Shown: positions 26,957 through 35,798 of the stretch, one piece after another
How the letters are laid out: each line of letters starts with the position of its first letter
How positions within the stretch are numbered: the first letter of the stretch is position 1
NCBI RefSeq assembly: GCF_000577275.2
Contig: NZ_HG916854.1
Location: forward strand, 62,001 to 126,000
DNA from: Rhizobium favelukesii
GTDB taxonomy: Bacteria > Pseudomonadota > Alphaproteobacteria > Rhizobiales > Rhizobiaceae
DNA length: 64,000 nt
Reading direction: 5' to 3'
Translations under genes and position numbers: made by a program
The notes under the pieces: generated by a model
What the model saw: only the letters and a program-made list of their open reading frames with translations
What the model was told of the DNA's origin: nothing
Databases searched by the model: none

Positions 26957-27003
26957 ATATCAATCAGCTTCTTTGTTGCAGTAAGCGGCAAAACGATTGA
27001 TAT
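26957..27003. promoter_or_regulatory. Inverted repeat in the LysR-tautomerase intergenic region
   Basis: ATATCAATC at 26957-26965 and its exact reverse complement GATTGATAT at 26995-27003 flank 29 bases between the two divergent genes. Position and symmetry fit a LysR-type binding region, possibly with a co-inducer dependent second site. Confidence 0.5.
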
Positions 27004-27036
27004 GTGAAATGCGAATATCAGAGGGAATGATGCGTT

Positions 27037-27939
27037 GTGAGCATTAATTGCGAGATACTGGATCTGCGCGCGTTTCTATCAGTCGTCGAACTGGAAAACT
27101 TCCACCGCTCTGCCGAAGCGCTTAATCTGTCACAGCCGGCACTCAGCCGGCGAATTCAGAAGCTCGAGCTGGCAATCGGGGCACCGTTGCTCGAGCGCAC
27201 GACGCGTCATGTCTCGACAACCGCCCTTGGCGCGGAGCTGATCCCCCTGGTACGGCGCATGCTTGAGGAGTTCGACACGTCGCTGTTTGCAGTGCGCGAT
27301 GTTGGGTCCCAGCGCAGCGGTCTTGTGACGATCGCATGCCTGCCGACGGCTGCTTTCTATTTTTTGCCGACCGTCATCAAGCAGTTCAGCGCCGAATATC
27401 CCAATATTCGTTTTCGCATTCTCGATTTGCCGGCCACCGACGGTCTGCAAGCAGTCGCCCGCGGGGAGGTCGAGTTCGGCATCAATATCATGGGCTTTTC
27501 AGATCCCGACCTTGTCTTCGACCGGCTCATCGAAGATCCGTTCGTGCTTGCGGCACGCAAGGATCATCCGTTGGCGGCCAAGAGCGAACTCGAATGGGAC
27601 GATCTGGCGCCCTATCAACTGATCACGGTTCACCGATCCAGCGGCAATCGTACGCTTTTGGATGCAGCATTGGCGAAATCGAACCTGAAACTGCGCTGGT
27701 CGTATGAAGTCACGCATCTTTCGACATCACTTGGTCTCGTGGAAGCCGGGCTTGGAATTTCGGTTCTGCCGAAACTCGCCACACCACAAGAGGAGCACCC
27801 GTTTCTCGTCACGAGACCTATTCGCAATCCTCAAATCTCGCGAACGATCGGCATTGTGCGCCGTCGCGGTGGGACGCTTTCGCCCGCAGCCGAGCGCTTC
27901 ATGACCATGTTGATTGGGACGTGGGCCGAAGGAAATTGA
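27037..27939 (+). CDS. LysR-family transcriptional regulator
   Basis: 300 residues from a GTG at 27037. N-terminal winged helix-turn-helix (LDLRAFLSVVELENFHRSAE, ALNLSQPALSRRIQKLE), linker helix, then the periplasmic-binding-like effector domain (from about residue 90) with FRILDLPATDGLQAVARGEV. Divergent from the tautomerase-ABC genes, so likely their regulator, with an organic-acid ligand. Full length and apparently intact although the transporter it may control is broken. Confidence 0.9.
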   Translation: MSINCEILDLRAFLSVVELENFHRSAEALNLSQPALSRRIQKLELAIGAPLLERTTRHVSTTALGAELIPLVRRMLEEFDTSLFAVRDVGSQRSGLVTIACLPTAAFYFLPTVIKQFSAEYPNIRFRILDLPATDGLQAVARGEVEFGINIMGFSDPDLVFDRLIEDPFVLAARKDHPLAAKSELEWDDLAPYQLITVHRSSGNRTLLDAALAKSNLKLRWSYEVTHLSTSLGLVEAGLGISVLPKLATPQEEHPFLVTRPIRNPQISRTIGIVRRRGGTLSPAAERFMTMLIGTWAEGN

Positions 27940-28109
27940 GCGGCAAAAGCGTTGATGTTGGCGAGAAGGTGACGATGCCGGAGCCCACGGCTCGGCGTAC
28001 CGGTCGCCGTCGGGGGCTATTGCCTGGCGGGGCGGTATGCCTTGCCGCAAGGCTGGCGAATGGGCGCACCCTCAAGGCATTCATGTCCGCTCATGACGCC
28101 CGAGAACCC

Positions 28110-28220
28110 AAATTTGTGGGTTGCCGCTCTCCCATCCGCAGGTCGTCCTTGTTTTCTTCGGGTACGACCGGCATGCCGAAATGCATCGTCAACTCGGCCG
28201 CGGGAACGCGACTGAAGGAA
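28110..28220 (+). pseudogene. Acetoacetyl-CoA synthetase, left internal fragment
   Basis: Two frames give LPLSHPQVVL and then LFSSGTTGMPKCIVNSAAGT followed by RLKE. SSGTTGxPKCIV is the AMP-binding P-loop of acetoacetyl-CoA synthetases. The next part of that protein (LFYFTTCGWMMWNW) is found on the same strand at 40560. The first roughly 250 residues of the gene are missing, because LysR-linked sequence lies directly upstream. Confidence 0.7.
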
Positions 28221-28259
28221 TGTCGCCGGCGACGCATATTGCGTCCTCGCAATCTCCGG

Positions 28260-28544
28260 TCAGACAGCTTCTGTAATCAGCTTGGTGTTGAAGAAGTTGT
28301 CCATCGCCTCAGTCCCGCCTTCGGACCCATAACCAGAGTCCTTTATTCCGCCGAAAGGCAGTTCCGGCAGCGCGAGACCATGATGATTGATCGACACCAT
28401 ACCGCTTTGTATATCGCGCCCGAGCGCGGCGCTCACTTTTGCCGACGTTGTGTACGCGTAAGCTGCAAAGCCAAAGGGGAGACGGTTGGCTTCCGTGATG
28501 GCTGCTTGATAGGTTGAAAAAGGGCTCAACGTCACGATCAACAA
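28260..28544 (-). pseudogene. Aldehyde dehydrogenase C-terminal fragment
   Basis: About 90 residues: EANRLPFGFAAYAYTTSAKV, then DIQSGMVSINHHGLALPELP and FGGIKDSGYGSEGGTEAMDN, stopping at 28260. This is the C-terminal end of an NAD(P)-dependent aldehyde dehydrogenase of the succinate-semialdehyde type. The catalytic Cys and Glu and the cofactor domain are absent. It lies just inside the left edge of the block that splits the acetoacetyl-CoA synthetase gene. Confidence 0.75.
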
Positions 28545-29116
28545 GCTCTCGCAAAAATGGATGAAGATCGGCCTCGAATAGTCGGCGATCTCTGCCTTCT
28601 ACAATCGGAAAAGATCGCCGCCGCCATGCGCTCGGGCCGGCTCAATTGCACCGCCTGTTAGTTCCATAAATACGGGTTACACAACAAAGGCCGAGTTTTC
28701 AGCATCTTTGAAAAGAGGCTGTGAGGCCGATGGTTCGTATCCCATCACATCAGGATCGATGCGGTCGGTCTTCGCCCGGCGATGCCGGTAGGGCATGGCA
28801 ATCGATGCGGCCTCTACAATGTGAGCGCAAATCTAAAGTTTGGTGGCGGAACGTGGCCCGAAGTTAAAATTTTCAGCCCCTCGCGATCTGAACGTCCACT
28901 AGTTCCGAAGACCCGACGCCGCCATGCAACGTTCGGCCCAAAGCTGCCGGCATCCGACACCCTTCATAGAAGGTGACATTCGGCGAACCTCGGCGTCTGG
29001 ATCCCGGCTGCCTGATCGAAAAGCGGGCGCCGAGGGCGAAATTCGACTCAGTGCTTTTTGTGTAGACGCCGGCGATATCCCAGAAAGTTCGCCGCCCGCC
29101 TAGGGTAATCCATTGG
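28545..29116. other. Gene-poor stretch with an IS110 scrap
   Basis: No complete gene. The only recognisable piece is the short IS110-type fragment at 28752-28820. The rest shows short open frames on both strands with no motif, next to an RraA-like gene. Confidence 0.5.
28752..28820 (-). pseudogene. IS110-family transposase scrap
   Basis: The minus strand reads IVEAASIAMPYRHRRAKTDR followed by ID. A VxxASI... RRAKTDRID segment is characteristic of the N-terminal catalytic part of IS110-type DEDD transposases. Only about 23 codons survive. Confidence 0.45.
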
Positions 29117-29863
29117 CTAAGTTGTTCCCGAGCGTTTTGTTTTGCGCCACTCTTCGTACTCTCCGCGGGCATCGTCATGCAGCGGATAGTAGCGCTGCAA
29201 CGACCCGCCCCCCATAAGCTTCACTCGCGAGAACTCCTCCCAATCGTGATGCTTTTGCGATTCTTCGATTACCTTCGGGGCCATTGCGACTGGAAGCACC
29301 ACCACCCCGTCATCGTCGGCGACGACGATGTCTCCGGGGATTACCGTGACACCGCCGCAGGCAATCGGAACGTTGACGGCGTTGGGATAGATGCCAGTCT
29401 GCACATGATAGTTGGGCGTCCAGCCGCGCAGCCATAGGGGGAGATCTAGCTTCTCGACATTGGGCCGATCGCGCATGCACCCGTCGATTACGATGCCAGC
29501 GCCGCCTCTGCCTTTGAAATACGTCGACATCATATCGCCAAAGACGCCCGAGCTCATGTCGCCGCGCGCGTCGACCACGACCACATCGCCCTCGTGCACG
29601 TGATAAAGCACATGGCGGTGCAACTGCGTCTCCGGATCTGCATATTCTCCCTCGGTGAAGAGGTCCGGCCGCTGCGGCATGAATTGAAGCGTCAGGGCCG
29701 GCCCGACGATCGACTTCCCGCGATTCTGCGGCACGGGACCGACCATGTGCGGATTGCGGAAACCCATGTGGCCAAGCGTGCCGGAAACCGTCGCGGCGCC
29801 GATTTCCTTCAGTGCGTCGATCAGCTCTTTGGGCGGTCGCGTAATGTCGGGTGTATGCGTCAT
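29117..29863 (-). CDS. RraA-like aldolase/decarboxylase family protein
   Basis: 248 residues of the RraA/HMG-aldolase fold: GAATVSGTLGHMG at the N-terminus, then VVVVDARGDMSSGVFGDMMS and GAGIVIDGCMRDRPNVEKL, which contains the conserved RD metal/substrate motif; VIPGDIVVADDDGVVVLP closes the fold. Members cleave 4-hydroxy-4-methyl-2-oxoglutarate or decarboxylate oxaloacetate-like acids. It follows an enolase-superfamily dehydratase by 21 bases, so it may cleave a 2-keto sugar acid made by that enzyme. Last gene of the minus-strand operon. Confidence 0.85.
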   Translation of the reverse strand: MTHTPDITRPPKELIDALKEIGAATVSGTLGHMGFRNPHMVGPVPQNRGKSIVGPALTLQFMPQRPDLFTEGEYADPETQLHRHVLYHVHEGDVVVVDARGDMSSGVFGDMMSTYFKGRGGAGIVIDGCMRDRPNVEKLDLPLWLRGWTPNYHVQTGIYPNAVNVPIACGGVTVIPGDIVVADDDGVVVLPVAMAPKVIEESQKHHDWEEFSRVKLMGGGSLQRYYPLHDDARGEYEEWRKTKRSGTT

Positions 29864-29884
29864 TTTAGGCTCCGGTGGATGAAA

Positions 29885-31048
29885 CTACCAGTTTGTGACA
29901 GAACCGTCGCGGCGCTTCAGGTGAGGCGCTTCCCAGAAACGAAAGCTCTCCGCCTTGACCGCCTCTTCGTTGACCTCGACGCCGAGCCCCGGCAGATCGC
30001 TGACCGGATAGTCGGGGCCGTCGAGCCGTGGTTGTACTGGGAAGAAGTCGGAATTATCGAAGCCCAGCTTTGCTTCGGGCGCCCTGGTCTCGAGCCAAGC
30101 GAAATTCGGTACCGCGGCGGCGAGATGGATGGTCGCGGCCGTGCAGACTGGGCCGAGGGGATTGTGCGGCATCAGGTCCACATAGTGCGCCTCGCTCCAG
30201 CCAGCGACCTTCATCGCTTCGGTGAGCCCGCCAACATTGCAAACATCGAGCCGGTTGAACTGATGGATGCCTCGCTCGATGTAGGGCAGGAACTGCCACT
30301 TGCTAGCAAATTCCTCGCCGATGGCGAACGGGATGTCGGTCATCGTGCGCAGAGATTCGTAGGCCTCCGGGGTCTCGTCTCGTATCGGCTCTTCGAGGAA
30401 ATCAAGCACGCCACGGCCGAGCTTGTTGCAGAAGCTCGCCGCCTCTGCCACCGAGAGCCGATGGTGATAGTCGATGCCGAGCACGACGTTGTCGCCCAGC
30501 GCCTCGCGCGCCTTGTTTAGCATACTTGCGGTAGCGCCGATCGACTCGCGCGGCTCAAAGAAGTCCTTGCTGTTTTGCCCGATGGGGAAGAAGCGGATTG
30601 CCTGCCACCCCTGTGCGCATAGTTCGCGGGCTCGCTCGATGGCAACATCGCCCTCGGCCTCGTCACCGGTCGAGGCGAAGGTAGAAATGCGGTCGCGCTG
30701 CTTGCCGCCCAGCAGGTCGTGGGCCGGCACCCCCAGCGCCTTGCCCTTGATGTCGTGAAGGGCAATGTCGATGGCGGAAATCGCCGCCTGCAGAACGCGC
30801 CCGCCCTCGAAGTATTGGCTACGATAAACTTCTTGCCAGATCCGACCAATTTGCATCGGGTCGCGGCCGATGAGAAACTCGCGATAGTGCTCGATCGCGC
30901 CGGCCACTGCCTTCTCGCGACCGCTCAAACCGCTTTCGCCCCAGCCGAAGATGCCGTTGTCTGTCTCGACCTTGACGAGCATCTGGTTGCGTGTTCCTAC
31001 CCATACCGGATAGGGCTTGATAGCGGTGATTTTAAGCTTCGTAGTCAT
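29885..31048 (-). CDS. Enolase-superfamily sugar-acid dehydratase (galactonate dehydratase-like)
   Basis: 387 residues. An N-terminal capping domain (1-120, GIFGWGESGLSG) precedes the barrel. Likely metal ligands and catalytic residues: Asp193 and His195 (GIDYHHRLS), Glu220 (FLEEPI), Glu246 (GEEFASK) and His295 (MPHNPLGP), the DgoD-type arrangement. The second-strand Lys of other subgroups reads AIRFF here. Sits between the transporter ATPase and RraA-like gene. It probably dehydrates an aldonic acid to a 2-keto-3-deoxy acid. One of four paralogues in this cluster. Confidence 0.85.
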   Translation of the reverse strand: MTTKLKITAIKPYPVWVGTRNQMLVKVETDNGIFGWGESGLSGREKAVAGAIEHYREFLIGRDPMQIGRIWQEVYRSQYFEGGRVLQAAISAIDIALHDIKGKALGVPAHDLLGGKQRDRISTFASTGDEAEGDVAIERARELCAQGWQAIRFFPIGQNSKDFFEPRESIGATASMLNKAREALGDNVVLGIDYHHRLSVAEAASFCNKLGRGVLDFLEEPIRDETPEAYESLRTMTDIPFAIGEEFASKWQFLPYIERGIHQFNRLDVCNVGGLTEAMKVAGWSEAHYVDLMPHNPLGPVCTAATIHLAAAVPNFAWLETRAPEAKLGFDNSDFFPVQPRLDGPDYPVSDLPGLGVEVNEEAVKAESFRFWEAPHLKRRDGSVTNW

Positions 31049-31081
31049 CCACGTCCTCGTTCCACACGCATCCGCTCTGTC

Positions 31082-32179
31082 TCAGCTGGCCTTGAGGGCC
31101 ATTTCTGTTTCGCCGTCGAACAGATGCATCCGCTCCTGGTCGAACTCGAGCCAAATCTGCTCGTCGGGCGCGACGGCAATGGTCGGCGGCACGCTGACGT
31201 TGACGATGACGCCAGACAGGAACGCCTGTATGAAGGTGACATCGCCGGTCGGCTCGACCGTGTAGGCCTTCGCAGGGACGCTTCCTGGCACCGCACTCTT
31301 GTGCAGCTTGATCGTCGAGTGACGTGCGCCGAGCACGACTTTCTTGGTGGTTGCCCTCGCGACCTTCTGGGCGTTCTGTGGCGAGAGCTCGAGGCGCCAG
31401 CCCTCCGCGCTGGTCAACACAGTGTTGCCGCTTGCCGTTGATGCCTCCAGCGGAACAAGGCTCATCGCCGGGCTGCCGACGAAGCTGGCGACGAACATGT
31501 TCACCGGATGGGCAAAGACCTGCGCCGGTGAATCGTATTGCTGCAGGTAGCCGCCGTTCATCACCGCCATCCTGTCGGCCATGGTTACGGCTTCGAGCTG
31601 GTCGTGGGTCACATAGATGATCGTCGCCTTGAGGTCCTGGTGGAAGCGCTTGATTTCCGACCGCATCTGCACACGCAGCTTTGCGTCGAGGTTGGACAGT
31701 GGTTCATCCATCAGGAATACCGCCGGATCTCGAACGAGGGCGCGGCCCAGGGCCACGCGCTGCTGTTGCCCGCCCGAAAGTTCGCGCGGCTTACGCTCGA
31801 GCAGCTGCGTCATGTCGAGCACTCGCGCTGCTTCCTTGACCTTCTTGTCGATCTCGTCCCTTGGCAGTTTGCGCATCTGCAGCGGGAACGCCAGATTTTT
31901 ATAGACCGATTTTTGCGGATAGAGCGCGTAGTTCTGGAACACCATTGCGATGTCCCGGTCCTTGGGGTCGAGGTCGTTGACCACCCGGTCGCCGATGACG
32001 ATGTCGCCAGATGTGATGGGGATGAGCCCCGCCACAAGATTGAGCGTGGTTGTCTTGCCGCAGCCTGAAGGGCCGACGAGCGCAACGAATTCGCCGTCGT
32101 TGACCGTCAGCGAAACATTATTGACAGCTTTGAAGCTGCCATAGGTCTTGATCAGATCTTTGAGGACCACGTGGGCCAC
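31082..32179 (-). CDS. ABC transporter ATPase, UgpC/MsmK type
   Basis: 365 residues from a GTG at 32179, chosen for its GGGAG site and normal N-terminus (VAHVVLKDLIKTYGSF); the frame stays open far upstream without family sequence. Walker A GPSGCGKTT, signature LSGGQQQR, Walker B VFLMDEPLSNLD, and a C-terminal regulatory TOBE domain (about 240-365). This is the CUT1-family carbohydrate importer ATPase. Follows the second permease by 11 bases. Confidence 0.92.
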   Translation of the reverse strand: MAHVVLKDLIKTYGSFKAVNNVSLTVNDGEFVALVGPSGCGKTTTLNLVAGLIPITSGDIVIGDRVVNDLDPKDRDIAMVFQNYALYPQKSVYKNLAFPLQMRKLPRDEIDKKVKEAARVLDMTQLLERKPRELSGGQQQRVALGRALVRDPAVFLMDEPLSNLDAKLRVQMRSEIKRFHQDLKATIIYVTHDQLEAVTMADRMAVMNGGYLQQYDSPAQVFAHPVNMFVASFVGSPAMSLVPLEASTASGNTVLTSAEGWRLELSPQNAQKVARATTKKVVLGARHSTIKLHKSAVPGSVPAKAYTVEPTGDVTFIQAFLSGVIVNVSVPPTIAVAPDEQIWLEFDQERMHLFDGETEMALKAS

Positions 32180-32190
32180 CGGCAACTCCC

Positions 32191-33081
32191 CTAGTGCTTG
32201 ACTGCGCCTTCCGTGAGGGCGCGTACGAAGTATCGTTGCAGGACGAGAAACAGGACCACGACGGGCACGCTCATCATAAAGCTGGCCGCCATCAGGCCCG
32301 GAAAGTCCGTCGTATTTTCCGAGAAGAAGCGCTGGATGCCGACCGGGAGTGTCAACTGCTCGTTCTTGGAGAGGAAGGTGTAGGCATAGATGTATTCGTT
32401 CCACGCGCCGATAAAGGAATAGATCGCCGTGGCGATGATTCCTGGCGTCGAGAGCGGCATCACGATCAGGACAAAGGCCTGGAACCGCGTTGCCCCGTCG
32501 ATGCGCGCCGCTTGCTCGAGCTGCACCGGGATGTTGTCGTAGAAACCCTTCAGGAGCCAGATTGCCAGCGGCAGGCCGAATGTGAGGTAGGTGAGGATGA
32601 GCGACCCATGCGTGTTTACCAGCCCGATCGCGCGCATCAGGATGAAGAGCGGCACGAGAAAGATCACGGCCGGGAACATGTTGCGAAGCAAGACGGCGAA
32701 GAACAGAAAGTTCCGGCCCGGGAAGGTGAAGCGCGAAAACGCGTAGGCCGCAGGAACTGCCACGATCACCGAAAGGATGGTCGTGGCGGTGGAGACGAAA
32801 AGGCTGTTCCAGAAGAAGCGCAGGAAGTCCTGACCGACGCTGTTTTGCGGATCGAGCAGCTTCTGGTAGCTGGCAAGGGTGGGTTGGTCCGGCCACCATT
32901 GCGGCGGGAATTGCATGGCCGCGAAGCCGGACTTGATCGAGGTGATCAGCATCCAGATCATCGGTAACGCGGTGTAAAGCAGCATGAACACAAGAAAGAT
33001 GCGTCCGCCCCACCGCCATCCATCGATGCGCACACGACGACGCGCCTGGCCTCGATGAGCATTCTCGGCAATCGTGCTCAT
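32191..33081 (-). CDS. ABC transporter permease, MalG type
   Basis: 296 residues with six helices and the EAA loop EQAARIDGATRFQAFVLIVM typical of CUT1 inner permeases. The N-terminus is basic and cytoplasmic (RGQARRRVRIDGWRW). The start overlaps the stop of the other permease by four bases. It imports a sugar or sugar acid with its binding protein at 34111. Confidence 0.9.
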   Translation of the reverse strand: MSTIAENAHRGQARRRVRIDGWRWGGRIFLVFMLLYTALPMIWMLITSIKSGFAAMQFPPQWWPDQPTLASYQKLLDPQNSVGQDFLRFFWNSLFVSTATTILSVIVAVPAAYAFSRFTFPGRNFLFFAVLLRNMFPAVIFLVPLFILMRAIGLVNTHGSLILTYLTFGLPLAIWLLKGFYDNIPVQLEQAARIDGATRFQAFVLIVMPLSTPGIIATAIYSFIGAWNEYIYAYTFLSKNEQLTLPVGIQRFFSENTTDFPGLMAASFMMSVPVVVLFLVLQRYFVRALTEGAVKH

Positions 33082-34037
33082 TCGCTCCCATCCTTCTGTT
33101 CGTTACCGCTCAGCGCACGGACGTAGAAGTAGCCGAGCGACATCAGGATCAGGAACAGCAGCACCGAATAGGCCGATGCCACCCCCCAGCGCTGGCGGCC
33201 GAAGGCGAGTTCATAAATGTGGGTGATCCAGATATGCGATGCGTTCGACGGCCCGCCGCCGGTCATGATCCAGGGGATGATGAAAGAATTGAAGTTGGCC
33301 ACTGCCAGCAGAAGGATCGTCACCGTCGAGACGTTTCTCAAGTGCGGAAAGGTGACGTGCCAGAACCGCTGCCATGCATTGGCTCCGTCGACTTTTGCGG
33401 CGCGCAGCAACTGGTCGGGGACTGTCTGCAGGCCAGCCATCATCATGATCATGGCAAACGGAAACTCCCGCCAGATATTGACGACGATCAGCGAGGGCAG
33501 CACAGTGCTGACGCTGTCGATGAAATTCGGCGGCCGGTCGGCCAATCCGAGGCCGACCAGCACCGCGCCGATAATCCCAAAATCCGAATGATAGATCCAC
33601 TTCCAGATATAGGACGCGGCGACCGCGCTGATGACCCAGGGAATGATCAGGACGGCGCGCAGGATGCCACGGCCGGCAAAGTCACGATGGAGCGCCAGGG
33701 CGCTGGCAAACCCCAGGACAAATGAGATGAAAGTGGATCCCAGTGTCCAGATAAGAGTGTTCGAGGTGACCTTCCAGAACACCGGACTTGTGACGATGGC
33801 GATGTAGTTGTCGAGGCCGATGAAAATTTTGTCCCGGAGCTGCAGGCCAGGCGGTGTATTAAAGAACGACAGCTCGATCGTGTAGTAGATAGGGTAGGCT
33901 ATGACGATGAGCATCACGGCGATCGCAGGAAGCACGTACGCGTAATCAGCGCGGTGCTCCCAAATCTTTCGCAGCACGCCGGACCTACCGGGTTGAAGTC
34001 TTCGGCGAGTCTCGGCCTTGCCAGTCAAGATCGTCAC
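33078..34037 (-). CDS. ABC transporter permease, MalF type
   Basis: 319 residues; start at a GTG at 34037. Six membrane helices begin YAYVLPAIAVMLIVIAYPIY; the EAA loop reads LRAAKVDGANAWQRFWHVTF. Pairs with the MalG-type permease, which it overlaps. A hairpin separates it from the binding-protein gene, as is usual for operons that need excess binding protein. Confidence 0.9.
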   Translation of the reverse strand: MTILTGKAETRRRLQPGRSGVLRKIWEHRADYAYVLPAIAVMLIVIAYPIYYTIELSFFNTPPGLQLRDKIFIGLDNYIAIVTSPVFWKVTSNTLIWTLGSTFISFVLGFASALALHRDFAGRGILRAVLIIPWVISAVAASYIWKWIYHSDFGIIGAVLVGLGLADRPPNFIDSVSTVLPSLIVVNIWREFPFAMIMMMAGLQTVPDQLLRAAKVDGANAWQRFWHVTFPHLRNVSTVTILLLAVANFNSFIIPWIMTGGGPSNASHIWITHIYELAFGRQRWGVASAYSVLLFLILMSLGYFYVRALSGNEQKDGSE

Positions 34038-34065
34038 TGTGCCGTGCCCTTATTCTTCGGAACAA

Positions 34066-34092
34066 ACCGGCTGCAATCGAGACGCAGCCGGT
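34066..34092 (-). terminator. Intergenic stem-loop after the binding-protein gene
   Basis: ACCGGCTGC (34066-34074) pairs perfectly with GCAGCCGGT (34084-34092) around a 9-base loop. It lies between the binding-protein stop and the first permease start. It probably stabilises the upstream mRNA or attenuates downstream expression. Confidence 0.65.
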
Positions 34093-34110
34093 CAGATCGT
34101 CAGGCTTGGT

Positions 34111-35589
34111 CTAGAGTCCGCCGTCCGTCAGGTCTTTTACCTTCTTGGCCGCGTCGTCCGCTGCTTGGTCGACGGTCATGGCTCCGGTCAGGGCATTCTG
34201 CAGCATGTCCGGGACGATAATGTTCATGATCTCGGGGGACTGTGGCAGCGCCGGGAACGGGATGCCGTAGGGCAGCATCGAGGTCGTGACATCAAGGAAC
34301 TTGATGTTGTCCAGACGTTCCTTCATCCATTTGGTCTTAAAGCCGTTAAGGTTTCCCGGGTTCGAGCCGGCATAGGCCATCTTCAGTGACCATTCGGGGC
34401 TCGTCCACATGCAGATGATAGCCTTTGCAGCCGGTTCGTCTACCTTGCCGCCCTCGACATATTCGGGCTTCAGGATGTGAATGTTGGAGCCCCCGAACAC
34501 GACGGCACGCTTGCCGTCGGGGCCAGTTGGAATCAGGCCGTAGCGCATGTTGTCGATGACGGTCTGCGCCTTATCCTTGTCGGTATCCGTCGCTTTTTTC
34601 TGCAGGTCGAGCATGACGTTGTAGTCGGACGGGTGCGAAATCATCATGCCGAGCTGGCCAGCGAGGAAGAGGGGCTGGTTGTCGGCCTGCTGGTTGGTGA
34701 GCGCCGAAACCGGAACCGACTTGTCGCGAACATACATATCGTAGGAGGCTTGCAATGCCGCCTTGCTCTGCGGGCTATTGAGCTCGACCTTCTTATAGGT
34801 CGGGTTGGCGGTAGCTTCGTCGAAGACGCCGCCGCCGTAGGCCCACAGCTGCGGCATGAAGCGGTACGGCGTATTGCCGGCATTCTTGCGAGCCACGAGG
34901 CCGTAACCGGCAATGCCGAGCTTGTCGTGGATCTGCTTGGAATACTGGACGACGTCGTCCCAGGTTGCCGGAGCCTTGTCCGGATCCAGGCCTGCACGCT
35001 TGAAGATGTCGGCGTTCCAGATGAACGCCATCGTCTCGTTGTTGGTTGGAATGCCGTAGGTCACCCCCTCCCAAGTTACAGCCTTCATTGCGCCGGGCCA
35101 GAAATCCTCGGTCGAATACCCTACATCCTCGGGTTTGAGCGGCTGCAAATAACCCTTTGAGGCGAACTCGGTGCCCCCCAGGATTTGCAGTCGGACCGCC
35201 ATGGGCGCTGCATTGCCAAGGAGCGCGGTCCGGAACTTGTCCAGCAGGTCGTTATAGGTGAGGGCTTGTTCCTCAAGCTGGATGTTTGGATAGGTTTTGC
35301 GGAAGGTCTTGAAGAACTCCTTATAATACTCTCGCAGGAGGTCGGGGTCTCCCTCGAACACGCCCTGATACCAGAAAGTCAGTCGCCCCTTGTAGTCGAG
35401 CGGGGTGACCTTGGCGCAATCGCCCGCCGTGTCAAAATCCTGGGTCCCGGCAATGGAGCGCACATATTGCGGCGACCACTTGCTCAAGTCGACCGGCGCA
35501 CCCAGCGCCGACGCGGACATCAACGATACCATCAAAGCAGTGGAGACAGTGCCGCGCAGGACGGCACCTCCGAGTGAAATCCTCGTCAT
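34111..35589 (-). CDS. Extracellular sugar-binding protein, ABC family 1
   Basis: 492 residues with a strong GGAGG site before the ATG at 35589. The N-terminus is a signal peptide (MVSLMSASALGAP, cleavage near residue 31). The mature part shows the type 1 solute-binding fold: GRLTFWYQGVFEGDPDLLRE, FRKTYPNIQLEEQALTYNDL, AYGGGVFDEA and a long C-terminal lobe. It is longer than the 400-430 typical of the family. First gene of the operon binding protein-permease-permease-ATPase-dehydratase-RraA. Confidence 0.88.
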   Translation of the reverse strand: MTRISLGGAVLRGTVSTALMVSLMSASALGAPVDLSKWSPQYVRSIAGTQDFDTAGDCAKVTPLDYKGRLTFWYQGVFEGDPDLLREYYKEFFKTFRKTYPNIQLEEQALTYNDLLDKFRTALLGNAAPMAVRLQILGGTEFASKGYLQPLKPEDVGYSTEDFWPGAMKAVTWEGVTYGIPTNNETMAFIWNADIFKRAGLDPDKAPATWDDVVQYSKQIHDKLGIAGYGLVARKNAGNTPYRFMPQLWAYGGGVFDEATANPTYKKVELNSPQSKAALQASYDMYVRDKSVPVSALTNQQADNQPLFLAGQLGMMISHPSDYNVMLDLQKKATDTDKDKAQTVIDNMRYGLIPTGPDGKRAVVFGGSNIHILKPEYVEGGKVDEPAAKAIICMWTSPEWSLKMAYAGSNPGNLNGFKTKWMKERLDNIKFLDVTTSMLPYGIPFPALPQSPEIMNIIVPDMLQNALTGAMTVDQAADDAAKKVKDLTDGGL

Positions 35590-35771
35590 AGGTATCCTCC
35601 AGGTTCTCTCCCATGCCGCTCTGCCTCAAGGCGAGCGGTCTTTGCTCGTCGGCCGCAGGACGTTTTCAGCGAATGTATCCCTTCGAGCTAATCATACGTT
35701 TTCAGATCGTTGATTGCCTGTCAACTAGAGAAATCGTACATTGTTTGCAGAAGCCTCGCATGATATCTGAG

Positions 35772-35785
35772 CAATGTGTGTATTG
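35772..35785. promoter_or_regulatory. Possible GntR operator
   Basis: CAATGTGTGTATTG (CAAT/ATTG around six bases) lies between the divergent binding-protein and GntR genes, just before the GntR start. A weak candidate operator by position and symmetry only. Confidence 0.3.
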
Positions 35786-35798
35786 ATTGGGGACAGTC

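Noticed and set aside
29594-30520. 308-codon plus-strand frame over the RraA-like and dehydratase genes
   Set aside because: It spans two real genes on the other strand and has no recognisable domain.
32194-32967. 257-codon plus-strand frame opposite the MalG-type permease
   Set aside because: Charged antisense of a membrane protein; no motif.
31082-33091. Very long open frame joining upstream permease sequence to the UgpC-type ATPase
   Set aside because: Only the part from the GTG at 32179 has ABC sequence; upstream codons are an out-of-frame reading of the permease gene.
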